From: Victivallis vadensis
GTDB taxonomy: Bacteria > Verrucomicrobiota > Lentisphaeria > Victivallales > GWF2-50-93
DNA length: 16,707 bases
Assembly: GCA_020718525.1 (NCBI GenBank)
Contig: DYRX01000052.1
Location: 1 to 16,707, forward strand
Reading direction: 5' to 3'
The notes under the pieces were generated by a model. It made no database searches and was not told where the DNA came from. It worked only from the letters and a program-made list of their open reading frames with translations. The first letter of the stretch is position 1. The number at the start of each line of letters is the position of its first letter. Below, in pieces: positions 7,538 to 15,803 of this stretch. The position numbers and the translations under genes are program-made.

Positions 7538-8413
7538 TCAAAGACAGAGAATTTTTTCTGCATTGCGGAAATATACCTTTTCTTTGACTTCCTGCGGCAG
7601 AGAGAGGCATTCGATGAGCTCGAAATGGCGCCGGTCGAAATAGTCGCGTCCAAAGACTATCCTGTCCTGGTATTCAACAAGAAAGTTTTTTGCAAAGACC
7701 GGATCTCTTTTGAACGCCGAATAGCCGGAATTGGCGGAGATATCGCAGTACAGGTTCGGATAAGTTTCAAGAAGCCGGATTAAGGTTCCTCCAGGCAAAA
7801 CCTTGCTGTTTTCAAGGGGTAAGACTCTGCTCTTCCAATCTTCATCTCCGGAAATCTGAATCCAGAAGCCCTGGGCATGTCCAAGAAAAATCGTGTCAGG
7901 ACAGGATTTCAATGCCATCTCAAAATTGTGAATTCCACCGCCCCACCATTCGTTCCAAGTATCCTTGTCGCTCAATTGGGTGTCGTATTGAAGGTGGAGG
8001 ACGACAGGCATGCGCAGTTCGCCGGCTGTTCTGAAGAGCCTCAAAACGTCCGGACTGTCGTAGCATGTTCGGCATTTCAGTTCGCCACAGACTTTTGCGC
8101 CGTAGATGCCGTGCGCGGCGCGGAGTTTCGAGCACGCGTCCGGACTGCGGGGATCAGGGCAATAGCCAAGTATGAATCTGTCAGGATTTTTCTCCTTGTA
8201 TGAAAGACAGAGGCTGAATGGTATTGGACCTTCGTGCCCGCCTAACAAGGGACCAGGATGGGCGCTCTTTGTCCAGGCGTGGTATTCGTTTTCAGAGCAC
8301 TCCCAATTGAGCAGGCATGTCTGTGAAATGCCGTTTTCGTCCATGTTGGACAAAATCTTTCCGTAATTGAAGGAATGCCAGTCAGGATGATTGTGGAAAT
8401 CAATTATCTTCAT
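7538..8413 (-). CDS. Amidohydrolase_2 family metal-dependent hydrolase
   Basis: This 291-residue protein has a TIM-barrel amidohydrolase pattern. The N-terminal HxH is in DFHNHPD (H7, H9), a barrel-strand His is in VVLHLQYD (H140), another is in FLGHAQGFW (H179), and the conserved late Asp is in RIVFGRDYFD (D257). The length is normal for the Amidohydrolase_2 (PF04909) class, whose members hydrolyse lactones and amides or decarboxylate aromatic acids. The protein is predicted to be cytoplasmic, with no signal peptide. Its ATG directly follows the TAA of the DUF4139 gene, with no intervening base, so it is almost certainly co-translated. The substrate is unknown. A sugar-acid lactone is conceivable given the neighbouring dehydrogenase, but that is inference. 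Confidence 0.88.
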   Translation of the reverse strand: MKIIDFHNHPDWHSFNYGKILSNMDENGISQTCLLNWECSENEYHAWTKSAHPGPLLGGHEGPIPFSLCLSYKEKNPDRFILGYCPDPRSPDACSKLRAAHGIYGAKVCGELKCRTCYDSPDVLRLFRTAGELRMPVVLHLQYDTQLSDKDTWNEWWGGGIHNFEMALKSCPDTIFLGHAQGFWIQISGDEDWKSRVLPLENSKVLPGGTLIRLLETYPNLYCDISANSGYSAFKRDPVFAKNFLVEYQDRIVFGRDYFDRRHFELIECLSLPQEVKEKVYFRNAEKILCL

Positions 8414-10309
8414 TTATTTCTTCGATCTTCTGCGTTCAAAATTGCTGATGTCGTCCTTGATCTGCTCTTGAACTGCTTGACCTTGGGAGGAGATTCTCAT
8501 GTCAGAATCGAACTCCATCTTGAAGGAGTAGTCAAATTTGAAGGCACTGGCTCCAAAGCTTGAGGGAGGGACCGAGACGTCCCATCTAAGTATTCCTTTT
8601 GGATAGTCGAATTCCATATACTCAGGATCTTTGCAGAGCTTGTCCGCTCCCTGCTCGATAAGTATCTTAAGTCCCTTGTCTTTCGTGACCGGGATACGGT
8701 CCATGAGCCTTATGGCGACAGCCTCAGTCTTGTAGTTGTCTATTGAAAGCCTGTATTTGTATGTTTCGGTGCGGTCACCCCAGGATTTATTGGCATTTTT
8801 ATCCAGAAGCTCGCGCTCACAGCGGAGCTGTGGATCTATTCCAAACCCGATTACGAACTGCTGGCCTTTTGCTGTCATGCCAATTGTTCCAGTCCCGACA
8901 TATTGTCCGTCGGCAAAGGCGGAGTAGGAGCCTGCCAGGAGGGGCTGTTCGATGATGTTCGTAGCCTCGATTCCTCTAGATACAAATCCTGCCAGGAGCG
9001 GAACTGCCTCATAGTAGAGGGAGCATGGGATCTTTGCCGTAAGTATTGTCGCCATCTGCTCGTCGTTGCGCGAGGAAAGTGTAAGCGAGCCCTTTATCGC
9101 GTATTCGACCGCAATTTGTGTGCTCGTCTTTTTCACATCGTCATACCAGCGTCTCAGATTTTCCTTTTTGTTCTGGAATTCTATGCATTGCACTTCATTG
9201 GCATTGTAGTTGAGGGAGATATTGTCGGCAAGCTCGCCTTGAGCGTCCTTTTTCAGTTTGAATTTTGTCACGTTCGCCTTTTGGACGCTCAAAGTCTTTG
9301 CGATAGGATTGACGTCAATGACGCTTTGAGTCTGCTCTTCAGCGCCTGAATTCTCTGCGAGATTCACCCACATTGGAGCTAGGATTGGGATTTCTGCGTT
9401 CGCGCTAGGCGTTGCAGTCGAAAGAGTTAGAGAGATGGAATTCCAGTCCTCTCCAGTTGTCTGCCTGACATGCGCGATGTATTCCAGGCTGAACTCCTTT
9501 CCTGCTCCGCTTATTCTGACATTGTAGGCAGGGCTCCAAGATGCATTCAAGACGAGATAGCCGGCGGAAAGCTGGGATTTGCCAGGCTTTTGCTTCGACA
9601 CATATATGATGGCCTTGTGTACCGTTTTTCTCATGTCAGGCGCTGCCTGCTGTGTTGAAGCATTCGCTTCTTCCCTGATTCCAAATTCGTGCCTAAGTGC
9701 TGTCAACTTCTCCTTCTGCATTTCAAGTTCCTGATTGAGAGATCTTTCACGCGATTCGAGTGCATTAGTTTCGGAGGCGAATTCATTGCGCTTCTTGAAA
9801 AGAAATTCTGTCATTTCCGGAATCGTCTTGAAATCAAATCCTCCGACCTGAACTTCCTTCTCGGTAAGTGCAGTCGCAGAAGGTCCAAGCTTCGCTATAT
9901 ACTGGCCCTGAAGCAGTTTCAAAAACTCTATGTTCACAGAAAGCTTGCTCTTCCCGATCTGAAGCGCATGAAGTTCTTCTTCGGTCTGCTTTATCTTCTC
10001 CTCGATTTGGGCGAACCTGTCCTTGGGAAGCTCGATCGGAAGATACTCCGCGGAAAGGCGGACGGATATGATGTCCAGATCCTTGGAGGACGCGAACAAG
10101 GTTCCCGGAAGTACCGACGCCGGCAAGCTTTCAAGCTCCAAGGCATATTCTCCCGGAAGCTCGGGGACAGTCACGTCCCGGCTCACCAATGCCTGGCTCC
10201 GGTACAAAATGACATTTGCAATCCTGCTCTGGGCTTTTACCGCCTGCAGTTCGGCATGGAGACCAAAAGCCTGGAGAAGGATAAATAAGGAAAAAATGAG
10301 TCTTTTCAT
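8414..10309 (-). CDS. Secreted DUF4139/DUF4140 (MuiA-like) protein
   Basis: This is a 631-residue protein with a clear signal peptide (MKRLIFSLFILLQAFGLHA, cleavage near residue 19-20). Residues about 30-130 match the style of the N-terminal DUF4140 domain (IANVILYRSQALVSRDV). A charged heptad-rich coiled coil covers about 100-225. The remainder has the beta-rich DUF4139 character, including YLVLNASWSPAYNVRISG and VRQTTGEDWNSISLTLSTA. Relatives are annotated as mucoidy inhibitor A-like, but the biochemical role of the family is not established. It should be periplasmic or at the cell surface. Its ATG overlaps the stop of the dehydrogenase gene (ATGA, four bases), and its own stop abuts the amidohydrolase start. 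A GGACAGGA sequence just before the ATG can serve as the ribosome binding site. Confidence 0.88.
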   Translation of the reverse strand: MKRLIFSLFILLQAFGLHAELQAVKAQSRIANVILYRSQALVSRDVTVPELPGEYALELESLPASVLPGTLFASSKDLDIISVRLSAEYLPIELPKDRFAQIEEKIKQTEEELHALQIGKSKLSVNIEFLKLLQGQYIAKLGPSATALTEKEVQVGGFDFKTIPEMTEFLFKKRNEFASETNALESRERSLNQELEMQKEKLTALRHEFGIREEANASTQQAAPDMRKTVHKAIIYVSKQKPGKSQLSAGYLVLNASWSPAYNVRISGAGKEFSLEYIAHVRQTTGEDWNSISLTLSTATPSANAEIPILAPMWVNLAENSGAEEQTQSVIDVNPIAKTLSVQKANVTKFKLKKDAQGELADNISLNYNANEVQCIEFQNKKENLRRWYDDVKKTSTQIAVEYAIKGSLTLSSRNDEQMATILTAKIPCSLYYEAVPLLAGFVSRGIEATNIIEQPLLAGSYSAFADGQYVGTGTIGMTAKGQQFVIGFGIDPQLRCERELLDKNANKSWGDRTETYKYRLSIDNYKTEAVAIRLMDRIPVTKDKGLKILIEQGADKLCKDPEYMEFDYPKGILRWDVSVPPSSFGASAFKFDYSFKMEFDSDMRISSQGQAVQEQIKDDISNFERRRSKK

Positions 10310-11985
10310 TCCTGTCCCTTCATGATTAGATTCTCTGTTTTCATCGAGTAAGCACCCTTTTCGGAAAGGGTCGTCGAAAATTTGGAATCGAGAATGGGAA
10401 GGTCGGCGACCTTTGTGAGAGGCATGTCGAGGATGTTCGGGAATATGACGGTTTTTCCTGGGAATTTTGCGCTTTCAACCGCCTTCAGACCTTCCTTCAA
10501 CTGCTTCATCCCGCCGACTGCCGCTAGAGAGGCTGACGGGTCGAGCTTGCCGCTTTCAACAAGGCTCAGTGTGTACTGAAGATCGGAAGTCTTGCTTCCG
10601 CTTGCTCCGATGAATCTTGCGCCACGGGCGGCGATCGCCCCCACTTCGAGGAGTCCCTCGCTTCCCGAAGGTATTCCTGCAAAAATGTTCATCAGCCCGT
10701 TCTCCTTGAGGAAAGGGACAGAAGAGTTGAGCACTGGCACAGAGGGAACCAGCATGACTATGTCGTCGAAACCGTCGTCTGCGAATTTCGCAACTTCGTC
10801 CAGGAAGGCTTGAACGGAAGGGAAGTTCTTGGGATTCAGGGTTTTGAAATCAATCTGATTGGCCTCTATCTTTTCGCGCAGAGAGTCCTTGAGGTTTTGA
10901 ATTCTCGCCTCGTCCATGTCGCTGACAAGAATCCTTGCCGGGTGGGAAGTGGACTCGACCGCAAGCTGTGTGTGCATCTGCCCCATTGCGCCAGCACCGC
11001 CGACAAGCCAGCAGGTCCCGTTCTTCAAGACGGAGCTTCTGGCGTTTCTTCCGTAGGAATCCGAAAGATTTTCCGTTGGAGAGCCCTGATAGAACCATCC
11101 TTTGTAGTGTATCGCCCCCACATCGAATCCCCATTTTTCGGAATCATAGTTGCCGAGAAAGCTGATGAACGCGTCTTTCGTGGCCGACGCCGACAATTTC
11201 TCGGCGAGAGCTCTGTCCTTGAGATTGCAGATGAAGATGTCGTCGAATCCGTCTGCAATGGGCTGGAGCGGAGCATCAAGCCTTTCCAGCTTGATCCCAG
11301 GAAAGGCTTTTTGTATTTTCGACAGGCAGGAATCTGGAAGACCCATGACAGAGATTTTAGAGGGGGGATTTTCTTCGAGGAGCTTGCCTGGCACATAAAT
11401 TATAGAGTCGTCCGGAGCTCCGGCGATCAGCATTTTTCCGCCCTTCAGCGGAGCATGCCTTTTTTCGATCATATAGCTTGCGATGACGCAGGTCCAAGGT
11501 TCGATCATCGCGGCAATCGCCGAGGGTATCGAGTCTGCCAGTGGAAGCAGATAACAGCATTCATCGCCTTCGATAACGCGCTCGTCTATGATGCTGTACT
11601 GGGCGAAACCTCCGTCAATAGCATATCCGTATGCCAGACCGCGCCCCTTGTAGTAGATGTCCGCCTGTATTATGAATCTCTGCCCCGGGCGGAATTTTGA
11701 GGCGTATTTGGAGCCGACCTTTACGACGGTCATGACAGCCTCGTGTCCCGGAATGACTGGATTTTTCGAGAGGTCGCCGGATATCACTCTTGGATGCTTC
11801 TCGCCTGCTTTTATGAGCTTCACGTCGGAAAAACAGAGTCCGACAGCGTCAATTCTGACGAGAATTTCGTCTTCTTTGTTTTTCGGGACCGGGACTTCGC
11901 AGGGCTTGTCTGCGAGTCCGAATTTTTCCATTCCTGCGCCGAAAAGCGGCCAGGCAAGCATTTTTTCAGGGATATTAAAGTTCAT
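10306..11985 (-). CDS. Zinc-dependent alcohol dehydrogenase-like protein with two Rossmann-like halves
   Basis: The start at 11985 gives 559 residues and has AGAAGGA six bases upstream; in-frame Mets at 11991, 12003 and 12045 lack this. Residues 1-160 form a GroES-like MDR domain with probable catalytic zinc ligands C51 (GLCFSD), H81-E82 (PGHEA) and E162 (MIEPW). No four-Cys structural zinc lobe is seen. A first Rossmann-like half starts at about 180 (KMLIAGAPDDS) with a degenerate glycine motif. A second begins at about 327 with an intact motif, LVGGAGAMGQ, and an acidic strand end (ILVSDMDE) that suggests NAD rather than NADP. Typical MDR enzymes have about 350 residues and one Rossmann domain. 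Closest in style are the sorbose-1-phosphate reductase-like dehydrogenases. It lies 29 bp after argH and overlaps the DUF4139 gene. The substrate is probably a polyol or sugar, but that is inference. Confidence 0.87.
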   Translation of the reverse strand: MNFNIPEKMLAWPLFGAGMEKFGLADKPCEVPVPKNKEDEILVRIDAVGLCFSDVKLIKAGEKHPRVISGDLSKNPVIPGHEAVMTVVKVGSKYASKFRPGQRFIIQADIYYKGRGLAYGYAIDGGFAQYSIIDERVIEGDECCYLLPLADSIPSAIAAMIEPWTCVIASYMIEKRHAPLKGGKMLIAGAPDDSIIYVPGKLLEENPPSKISVMGLPDSCLSKIQKAFPGIKLERLDAPLQPIADGFDDIFICNLKDRALAEKLSASATKDAFISFLGNYDSEKWGFDVGAIHYKGWFYQGSPTENLSDSYGRNARSSVLKNGTCWLVGGAGAMGQMHTQLAVESTSHPARILVSDMDEARIQNLKDSLREKIEANQIDFKTLNPKNFPSVQAFLDEVAKFADDGFDDIVMLVPSVPVLNSSVPFLKENGLMNIFAGIPSGSEGLLEVGAIAARGARFIGASGSKTSDLQYTLSLVESGKLDPSASLAAVGGMKQLKEGLKAVESAKFPGKTVIFPNILDMPLTKVADLPILDSKFSTTLSEKGAYSMKTENLIMKGQE

Positions 11986-11991
11986 TTGCAT

Positions 11992-11998
11992 TCCTTCT
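11992..11998 (-). promoter_or_regulatory. Shine-Dalgarno that fixes the dehydrogenase start
   Basis: On the minus strand AGAAGGA lies six bases before the ATG at 11985. It favours this start over three upstream in-frame Met codons, one of which would overlap argH. Confidence 0.7.
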
Positions 11999-12014
11999 TG
12001 CATATGTTTGAATT

Positions 12015-13451
12015 TCAGTTTGCAGGAGCAGACATTCTTTTGCACTTGGCATCGGAGAGCATGTTCGCCTGCTTCTTTTTGAGCAGGATGTTTTTCCAGC
12101 GGCGGATCTGCTTGGATACCTCCTTGAAACCGGTGCCTCCAATCAGTTCGCGGGCGGCGATGCTCTTTTTGGGGCAGAAAAGAGAGAGACAGTCTTCGTC
12201 GGCCTCTGGGATTATCGCCTTCATCGCATCAAGCCCTACTTTTTCCGGGCTGACAGAATTTTCACGGCAGTGCCTGACAAGTTTGCCGACCCTGGAGTGC
12301 GCCTCTCTGAATGGAACTCCTTTGCGCACAAGGAGTTCAGCCATATCTGTCGCCATGAGGAACGGATCGGACGCGGCGCGGAGCATGCGTTCAGAGTTGA
12401 CCTTGATGCTTGAGATCATTCCCGGATATACGGAGCAGATTTTTCTGACGGTGTCAATTGCGTCGAAGAGGGCCTCCTTGTCCTCCTGAAGGTCTCTATT
12501 GTAGCTCATGGGCAGTCCCTTGCAGGTTGTGAGCACCGAAATAAGGCTTCCATATATTCTGCCGGTCTTTCCGCGGGTGAGCTCTGCCAGATCCGGATTT
12601 TTTTTCTGGGGCATCAGGCTTGAGCCTGTGCAGTAGGCGTCGCCGAGCTCGATGAATGAAAATTCCTGGGAGGACCAAAGGATTATATCTTCAGATAGCC
12701 TGGACATGTGCATGGCGAAGATTGCCAGGCAGGATATGAATTCGCAGACGAAGTCTCTGTCCGAGACGGAGTCCATGCTGTTGTTGCTGGGACCCGCCGT
12801 GAAATTCAGGAGTTCTGCGCTCAAGTGCCTGTTGATGGGCAGGGTAGTTCCAGCTATTGCGCCCGAGCCCAGAGGGCATTCCGAGATTCTTGCAATGCAG
12901 TCAGAAAGGCGCCCGAGATCCCTTTCTAGCATTTCGACATATGCCAGAAGATGGTGGGCGAAGAGAACCGGCTGGGCATGCTGGAGATGCGTGAAGCCGG
13001 GCATTATTGTTTCGCTCTCCGTTTCCGCCTTTTCGACTAGAGCCGTCTGTATCGAGCGCATGCCTGCGGAAAGACAGGTCGAGCAGTTCCGCAGATAGAG
13101 CCGAACATCGAGGGCGACCTGGTCGTTCCGGCTTCTGGCTGTATGTACTCTCGCCCCCTCGTCTCCAAGAGCCTTTATCAGGGCGGATTCTATGTGCATG
13201 TGTATGTCTTCAAGCTCATGCGAAAACTTGAAATCGCCCGCATCTATCCGCCTTTGAATGGATTCAAGCTCGCCGCATATCGCATCAGCCGTGTCCTGAG
13301 ATATGATTTCAGACAAAGCGAGCATTTTCACGTGGGCGCGACTGCCCTCGATGTCCTGGCGATAGAGACGGTGGTCGAAGCTGATTGACTCGCTGAAATC
13401 AATAAGAGAATTTTTACGTTCTTCGGAAAATCGTCCATCCCATAGAGGCAT
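12015..13451 (-). CDS. argH: Argininosuccinate lyase
   Basis: This enzyme splits argininosuccinate into arginine and fumarate, the last step of arginine synthesis, in the cytoplasm as a homotetramer. The protein has 478 residues, slightly longer than the usual 460 because of a basic C-terminal tail. Diagnostic motifs are LWDGRFSE at the N-terminus, TARSRNDQVALD (104-115), GFTHLQHAQP (152-161) with the conserved His, and the flexible catalytic loop GSSLMPQKKNPD (276-287) that carries the catalytic serine and defines the fumarase/ASL superfamily. A strong Shine-Dalgarno (AAGGAG, six bases upstream) supports the start. It follows pgsA by 19 bp. No other arginine gene is in the window, so this gene is detached from any arg cluster seen here. 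Confidence 0.96.
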   Translation of the reverse strand: MPLWDGRFSEERKNSLIDFSESISFDHRLYRQDIEGSRAHVKMLALSEIISQDTADAICGELESIQRRIDAGDFKFSHELEDIHMHIESALIKALGDEGARVHTARSRNDQVALDVRLYLRNCSTCLSAGMRSIQTALVEKAETESETIMPGFTHLQHAQPVLFAHHLLAYVEMLERDLGRLSDCIARISECPLGSGAIAGTTLPINRHLSAELLNFTAGPSNNSMDSVSDRDFVCEFISCLAIFAMHMSRLSEDIILWSSQEFSFIELGDAYCTGSSLMPQKKNPDLAELTRGKTGRIYGSLISVLTTCKGLPMSYNRDLQEDKEALFDAIDTVRKICSVYPGMISSIKVNSERMLRAASDPFLMATDMAELLVRKGVPFREAHSRVGKLVRHCRENSVSPEKVGLDAMKAIIPEADEDCLSLFCPKKSIAARELIGGTGFKEVSKQIRRWKNILLKKKQANMLSDAKCKRMSAPAN

Positions 13452-13470
13452 TGCAGACTCCTTGCTTTTT

Positions 13471-14082
13471 TCAGATCTTCTTATCCTCGTGATTCAAATA
13501 GAGGTGCCTGAACCTGATGAAATATCCCAGGCCGGAATACACCGTGATGAAAATGATTATTGACACTGAAATTTGCCACAGCGTATAGAGGCAGAATCCT
13601 GCAACTGTGATTTGCCTGAGCGTTTCCCGTGTGTATCCCTGAACCCAGAAGGAGCCTCCAAGAGCGAGAAATGCCATTTGCAGAGAAGTCTTGAGCTTTC
13701 CTGTCACGTCCGCGGAGATTATTTCGCCCTTGGCGCTTGCAAGCATGCGCAGACCCGTCACAAGAAATTCTCTGGAAAGGACGACAACTGCAACCCAGCC
13801 TGCCAATATCCCCTTGTCAACCAGCATGATGAACGTGGTGGCCATGAATATCTTGTCGGCCAAAGGATCCATGAGTCTTCCAAAATCGGTCACCATGTTG
13901 TATTTGCGTGCTATATAGCCGTCGAGGATGTCGGTCATCCCCGCCATGATGGCAAAGATCAGGCCAGTCAGGCGCCAAGTCTTGCTCAGTCCGGATGGCA
14001 AATAGTTGTCAACGTTGCATACTACCAGAAAAATGAAAATCATCAAAATTCTAGCGACAGTGATCTTATTTGGCAGATTCAT
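13471..14082 (-). CDS. pgsA: CDP-diacylglycerol-glycerol-3-phosphate 3-phosphatidyltransferase
   Basis: This is a 203-residue integral membrane enzyme that makes phosphatidylglycerophosphate, the first committed step to phosphatidylglycerol and cardiolipin. The CDP-alcohol phosphatidyltransferase signature is complete: D51, D54, G55, A58, R59, G68, D72 and D76 in the segment from TDILDGYIAR to RLMDPLADK. The N-terminal LPNKITVARIL is the usual PgsA opening, and several further membrane helices follow. It lies 75 bp downstream of rimO; rimO-pgsA neighbours are known from many bacteria. The Shine-Dalgarno before the ATG is weak. The family also includes phosphatidylserine and other CDP-alcohol transferases, but length and N-terminus favour PgsA. 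Confidence 0.92.
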   Translation of the reverse strand: MNLPNKITVARILMIFIFLVVCNVDNYLPSGLSKTWRLTGLIFAIMAGMTDILDGYIARKYNMVTDFGRLMDPLADKIFMATTFIMLVDKGILAGWVAVVVLSREFLVTGLRMLASAKGEIISADVTGKLKTSLQMAFLALGGSFWVQGYTRETLRQITVAGFCLYTLWQISVSIIIFITVYSGLGYFIRFRHLYLNHEDKKI

Positions 14083-14157
14083 TTTGGGACTGATCCGAAT
14101 GATTTGGTAACGAAAAATACAATCTGGAAGATAGCCCCGTGCGAGGTTTAATGCAAA

Positions 14158-15498
14158 TCACATGGACAATTTTCCGCTAATCTCGTATGCGGAAGCGTCG
14201 GTCACCAGCATTTTTACGCAGTCTCCAGGCGATATGTCTGTTTTGCGACTGCAAAGAAGTCTGGCGTGATTGTCTATTTCCGGCGCGTCCATGTATGTCC
14301 TTCCAAGAAAATTGCGTCCGCGCTTTTCGTCAATCACGATTTCTACGGATTTTCCAAGGAGCTCCCTGTTTTTTTGGAGGGATATTTTTGCCTGGGCGCG
14401 CATTATCGCGTCCTTCCGCGCCTCTGCAATCCCGCGCGGTGGTCTGCCGGGAAGCGATGCGGCGGATGTCCCCTCTTCCGGGCTGTACACGAAAACGCCA
14501 AGCCTCTCGAACTGGAAATTTTCAACGAATCCGAGGAGTTCATTGAATTCCGTATCCGTCTCGCCAGGGAATCCGACAATCAGGGATGTCCTTATGCATA
14601 GTCCGGGAATGAGCTTACGCATTTTTTCCAGAATCTGCTTCAAGTGTGCCGAATCATGCCTCCTTCCCATTGCACGCAAAATCTTGTCTGAAATGTGCTG
14701 TATGGGCATTTCAACATATTTTAGAAGCTTTTTCGACGAGCGGTATTTTTCAATGACTTCATCGGTGAGATGCGCCGGATGCAGATACATAAGTCGGATC
14801 TTAAAATCCCCGGGAATTCTTTCAATGCAGTCTAGAAGATCGGAAAGACCGGGGTGAGGTGCCGGAAGATCGGAGCCGTATGCTGAGCTGTCCTGGGCGA
14901 TAAGAATCAGCTCTTTCACCCCGGCAGACAGAAGGCTTGCCGCCTCTTTCTCCAGAGATTCCAGACTTCTGCTCCTGAGACGCCCCCTGATTCCAGGTAT
15001 TGTGCAGTAGGAGCAGAAATTATCGCATCCGTCGGATATCTTGAGATATGCATAGTGGGAGGGGGTTAGGAGAAGGCGTCCGTCCCTGTGATCGTATAGC
15101 ATGCTTGGCTTTGGCGCCGGAAGAGAGACTTCTTTTCGTTTCTTAAAGTCCGACTCGAGGATGGCGGCAAGACTCCGAATCTCGTCCACTGAAATCCAAA
15201 TGTCAACTTGCGGATATCTTTCTCGGTATTCTCCGGCGGAAGCCGACTGGCTAAGACAGCCACAGACGACAAGCACTCGACCTGCCTTGCGTGATTTCCA
15301 GCTCGCCCCTTTCTTTATCCAGGACTCCGCCTCCTTGCGCGAATCAGAAAGGAAGGCGCAGGTGTTGACAATGAAAATGTCGGCTTCTTTCTCATCTGGG
15401 CTGAGTCCAAAGCCGTTGGTGACCAAGTTTCCGGCGATCAGTTCCGAGTCAACAAGGTTTTTTGGACAGCCAAGGCTTATTAGATGTGCCACTCGCAA
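14158..15498 (-). CDS. rimO: Ribosomal protein S12 methylthiotransferase
   Basis: RimO is a radical-SAM enzyme that adds a methylthio group to the conserved Asp of ribosomal protein S12. The protein has 446 residues. The N-terminal UPF0004 domain has its three cluster Cys residues (C11 in LISLGCPKN, C47 in IVNTCAF and C81 in VVCGCLSQ). The radical-SAM CxxxCxxC is C158, C162 and C165 in SDGCDNFCSYCTIPGIRGR. A C-terminal TRAM-like domain begins at about residue 380. The LISLGCPKNLVDSE opening separates RimO from the related MiaB. The start codon is TTG, supported by AAGGAA eight bases upstream; a GTG two codons later is the alternative. It is the first gene of the long minus-strand run and diverges from tRNA-Lys. 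Confidence 0.95.
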   Translation of the reverse strand: MRVAHLISLGCPKNLVDSELIAGNLVTNGFGLSPDEKEADIFIVNTCAFLSDSRKEAESWIKKGASWKSRKAGRVLVVCGCLSQSASAGEYRERYPQVDIWISVDEIRSLAAILESDFKKRKEVSLPAPKPSMLYDHRDGRLLLTPSHYAYLKISDGCDNFCSYCTIPGIRGRLRSRSLESLEKEAASLLSAGVKELILIAQDSSAYGSDLPAPHPGLSDLLDCIERIPGDFKIRLMYLHPAHLTDEVIEKYRSSKKLLKYVEMPIQHISDKILRAMGRRHDSAHLKQILEKMRKLIPGLCIRTSLIVGFPGETDTEFNELLGFVENFQFERLGVFVYSPEEGTSAASLPGRPPRGIAEARKDAIMRAQAKISLQKNRELLGKSVEIVIDEKRGRNFLGRTYMDAPEIDNHARLLCSRKTDISPGDCVKMLVTDASAYEISGKLSM

Positions 15499-15506
15499 GT
15501 TGCTGT

Positions 15507-15512
15507 TTCCTT
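15507..15512 (-). promoter_or_regulatory. Shine-Dalgarno for the TTG start of rimO
   Basis: On the minus strand AAGGAA lies eight bases before TTG at 15496-15498. No ATG is available near the conserved N-terminus, so this site supports an unusual start codon. Confidence 0.6.
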
Positions 15513-15603
15513 GAAAAATAGGGTTGCGTCTATAAATTTAGTAAAAAAAACAAGCTACATTTGCATTAATGAGAATTCAAGCTATTTTGTCTCGAAAATT
15601 AAT

Positions 15604-15678
15604 GCGCCCATAGCTCAGCGGTAGAGCAGGTGACTCTTAATCACAAGGTCGAAGGTTCAAATCCTTCTGGGCGTACCA
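15604..15678 (+). tRNA. tRNA-Lys (anticodon CUU)
   Basis: The gene spans 75 nt including encoded CCA (15676-15678). The acceptor arms GCGCCCA and TGGGCGT pair with a G-U wobble at 1:72. The D-arm is AGCTCAGCGGTAGAGC, and the T-arm is GAAGG/CCTTC with loop TTCAAAT. The anticodon loop CTCTTAA gives anticodon CTT at 15636-15638, which reads AAG. It is divergent from rimO and lies 125 bp upstream of the lolD-like gene on the same strand. I found no clear promoter. Confidence 0.95.
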
Positions 15679-15803
15679 TTCTTAGATTGCAGAACCCCAT
15701 AGATTTACGTCTCTGTACGAGTTACGGATTAAGAAAACTGCGCTCGTCTACTGAATCCGGACTAAATCTTTCCGGGACAAGGACATCATCATAGGTTGAA
15801 AAT

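Noticed and set aside
10576..10589. GAAGATCGGAAG resembling a sequencing adapter fragment, also near 14835
   Set aside because: Both sites lie inside intact, conserved coding frames, so they are natural sequence.
10810..11700. Long plus-strand frame of 296 codons
   Set aside because: It is antisense to the dehydrogenase, whose conserved motifs identify the real frame.
15563..15605. GCATTAAT and ATTAATGC inverted pair upstream of tRNA-Lys
   Set aside because: The arms are only 8 bp and AT-rich, 27 bp apart, and one overlaps the tRNA start. Chance is the simplest reading.
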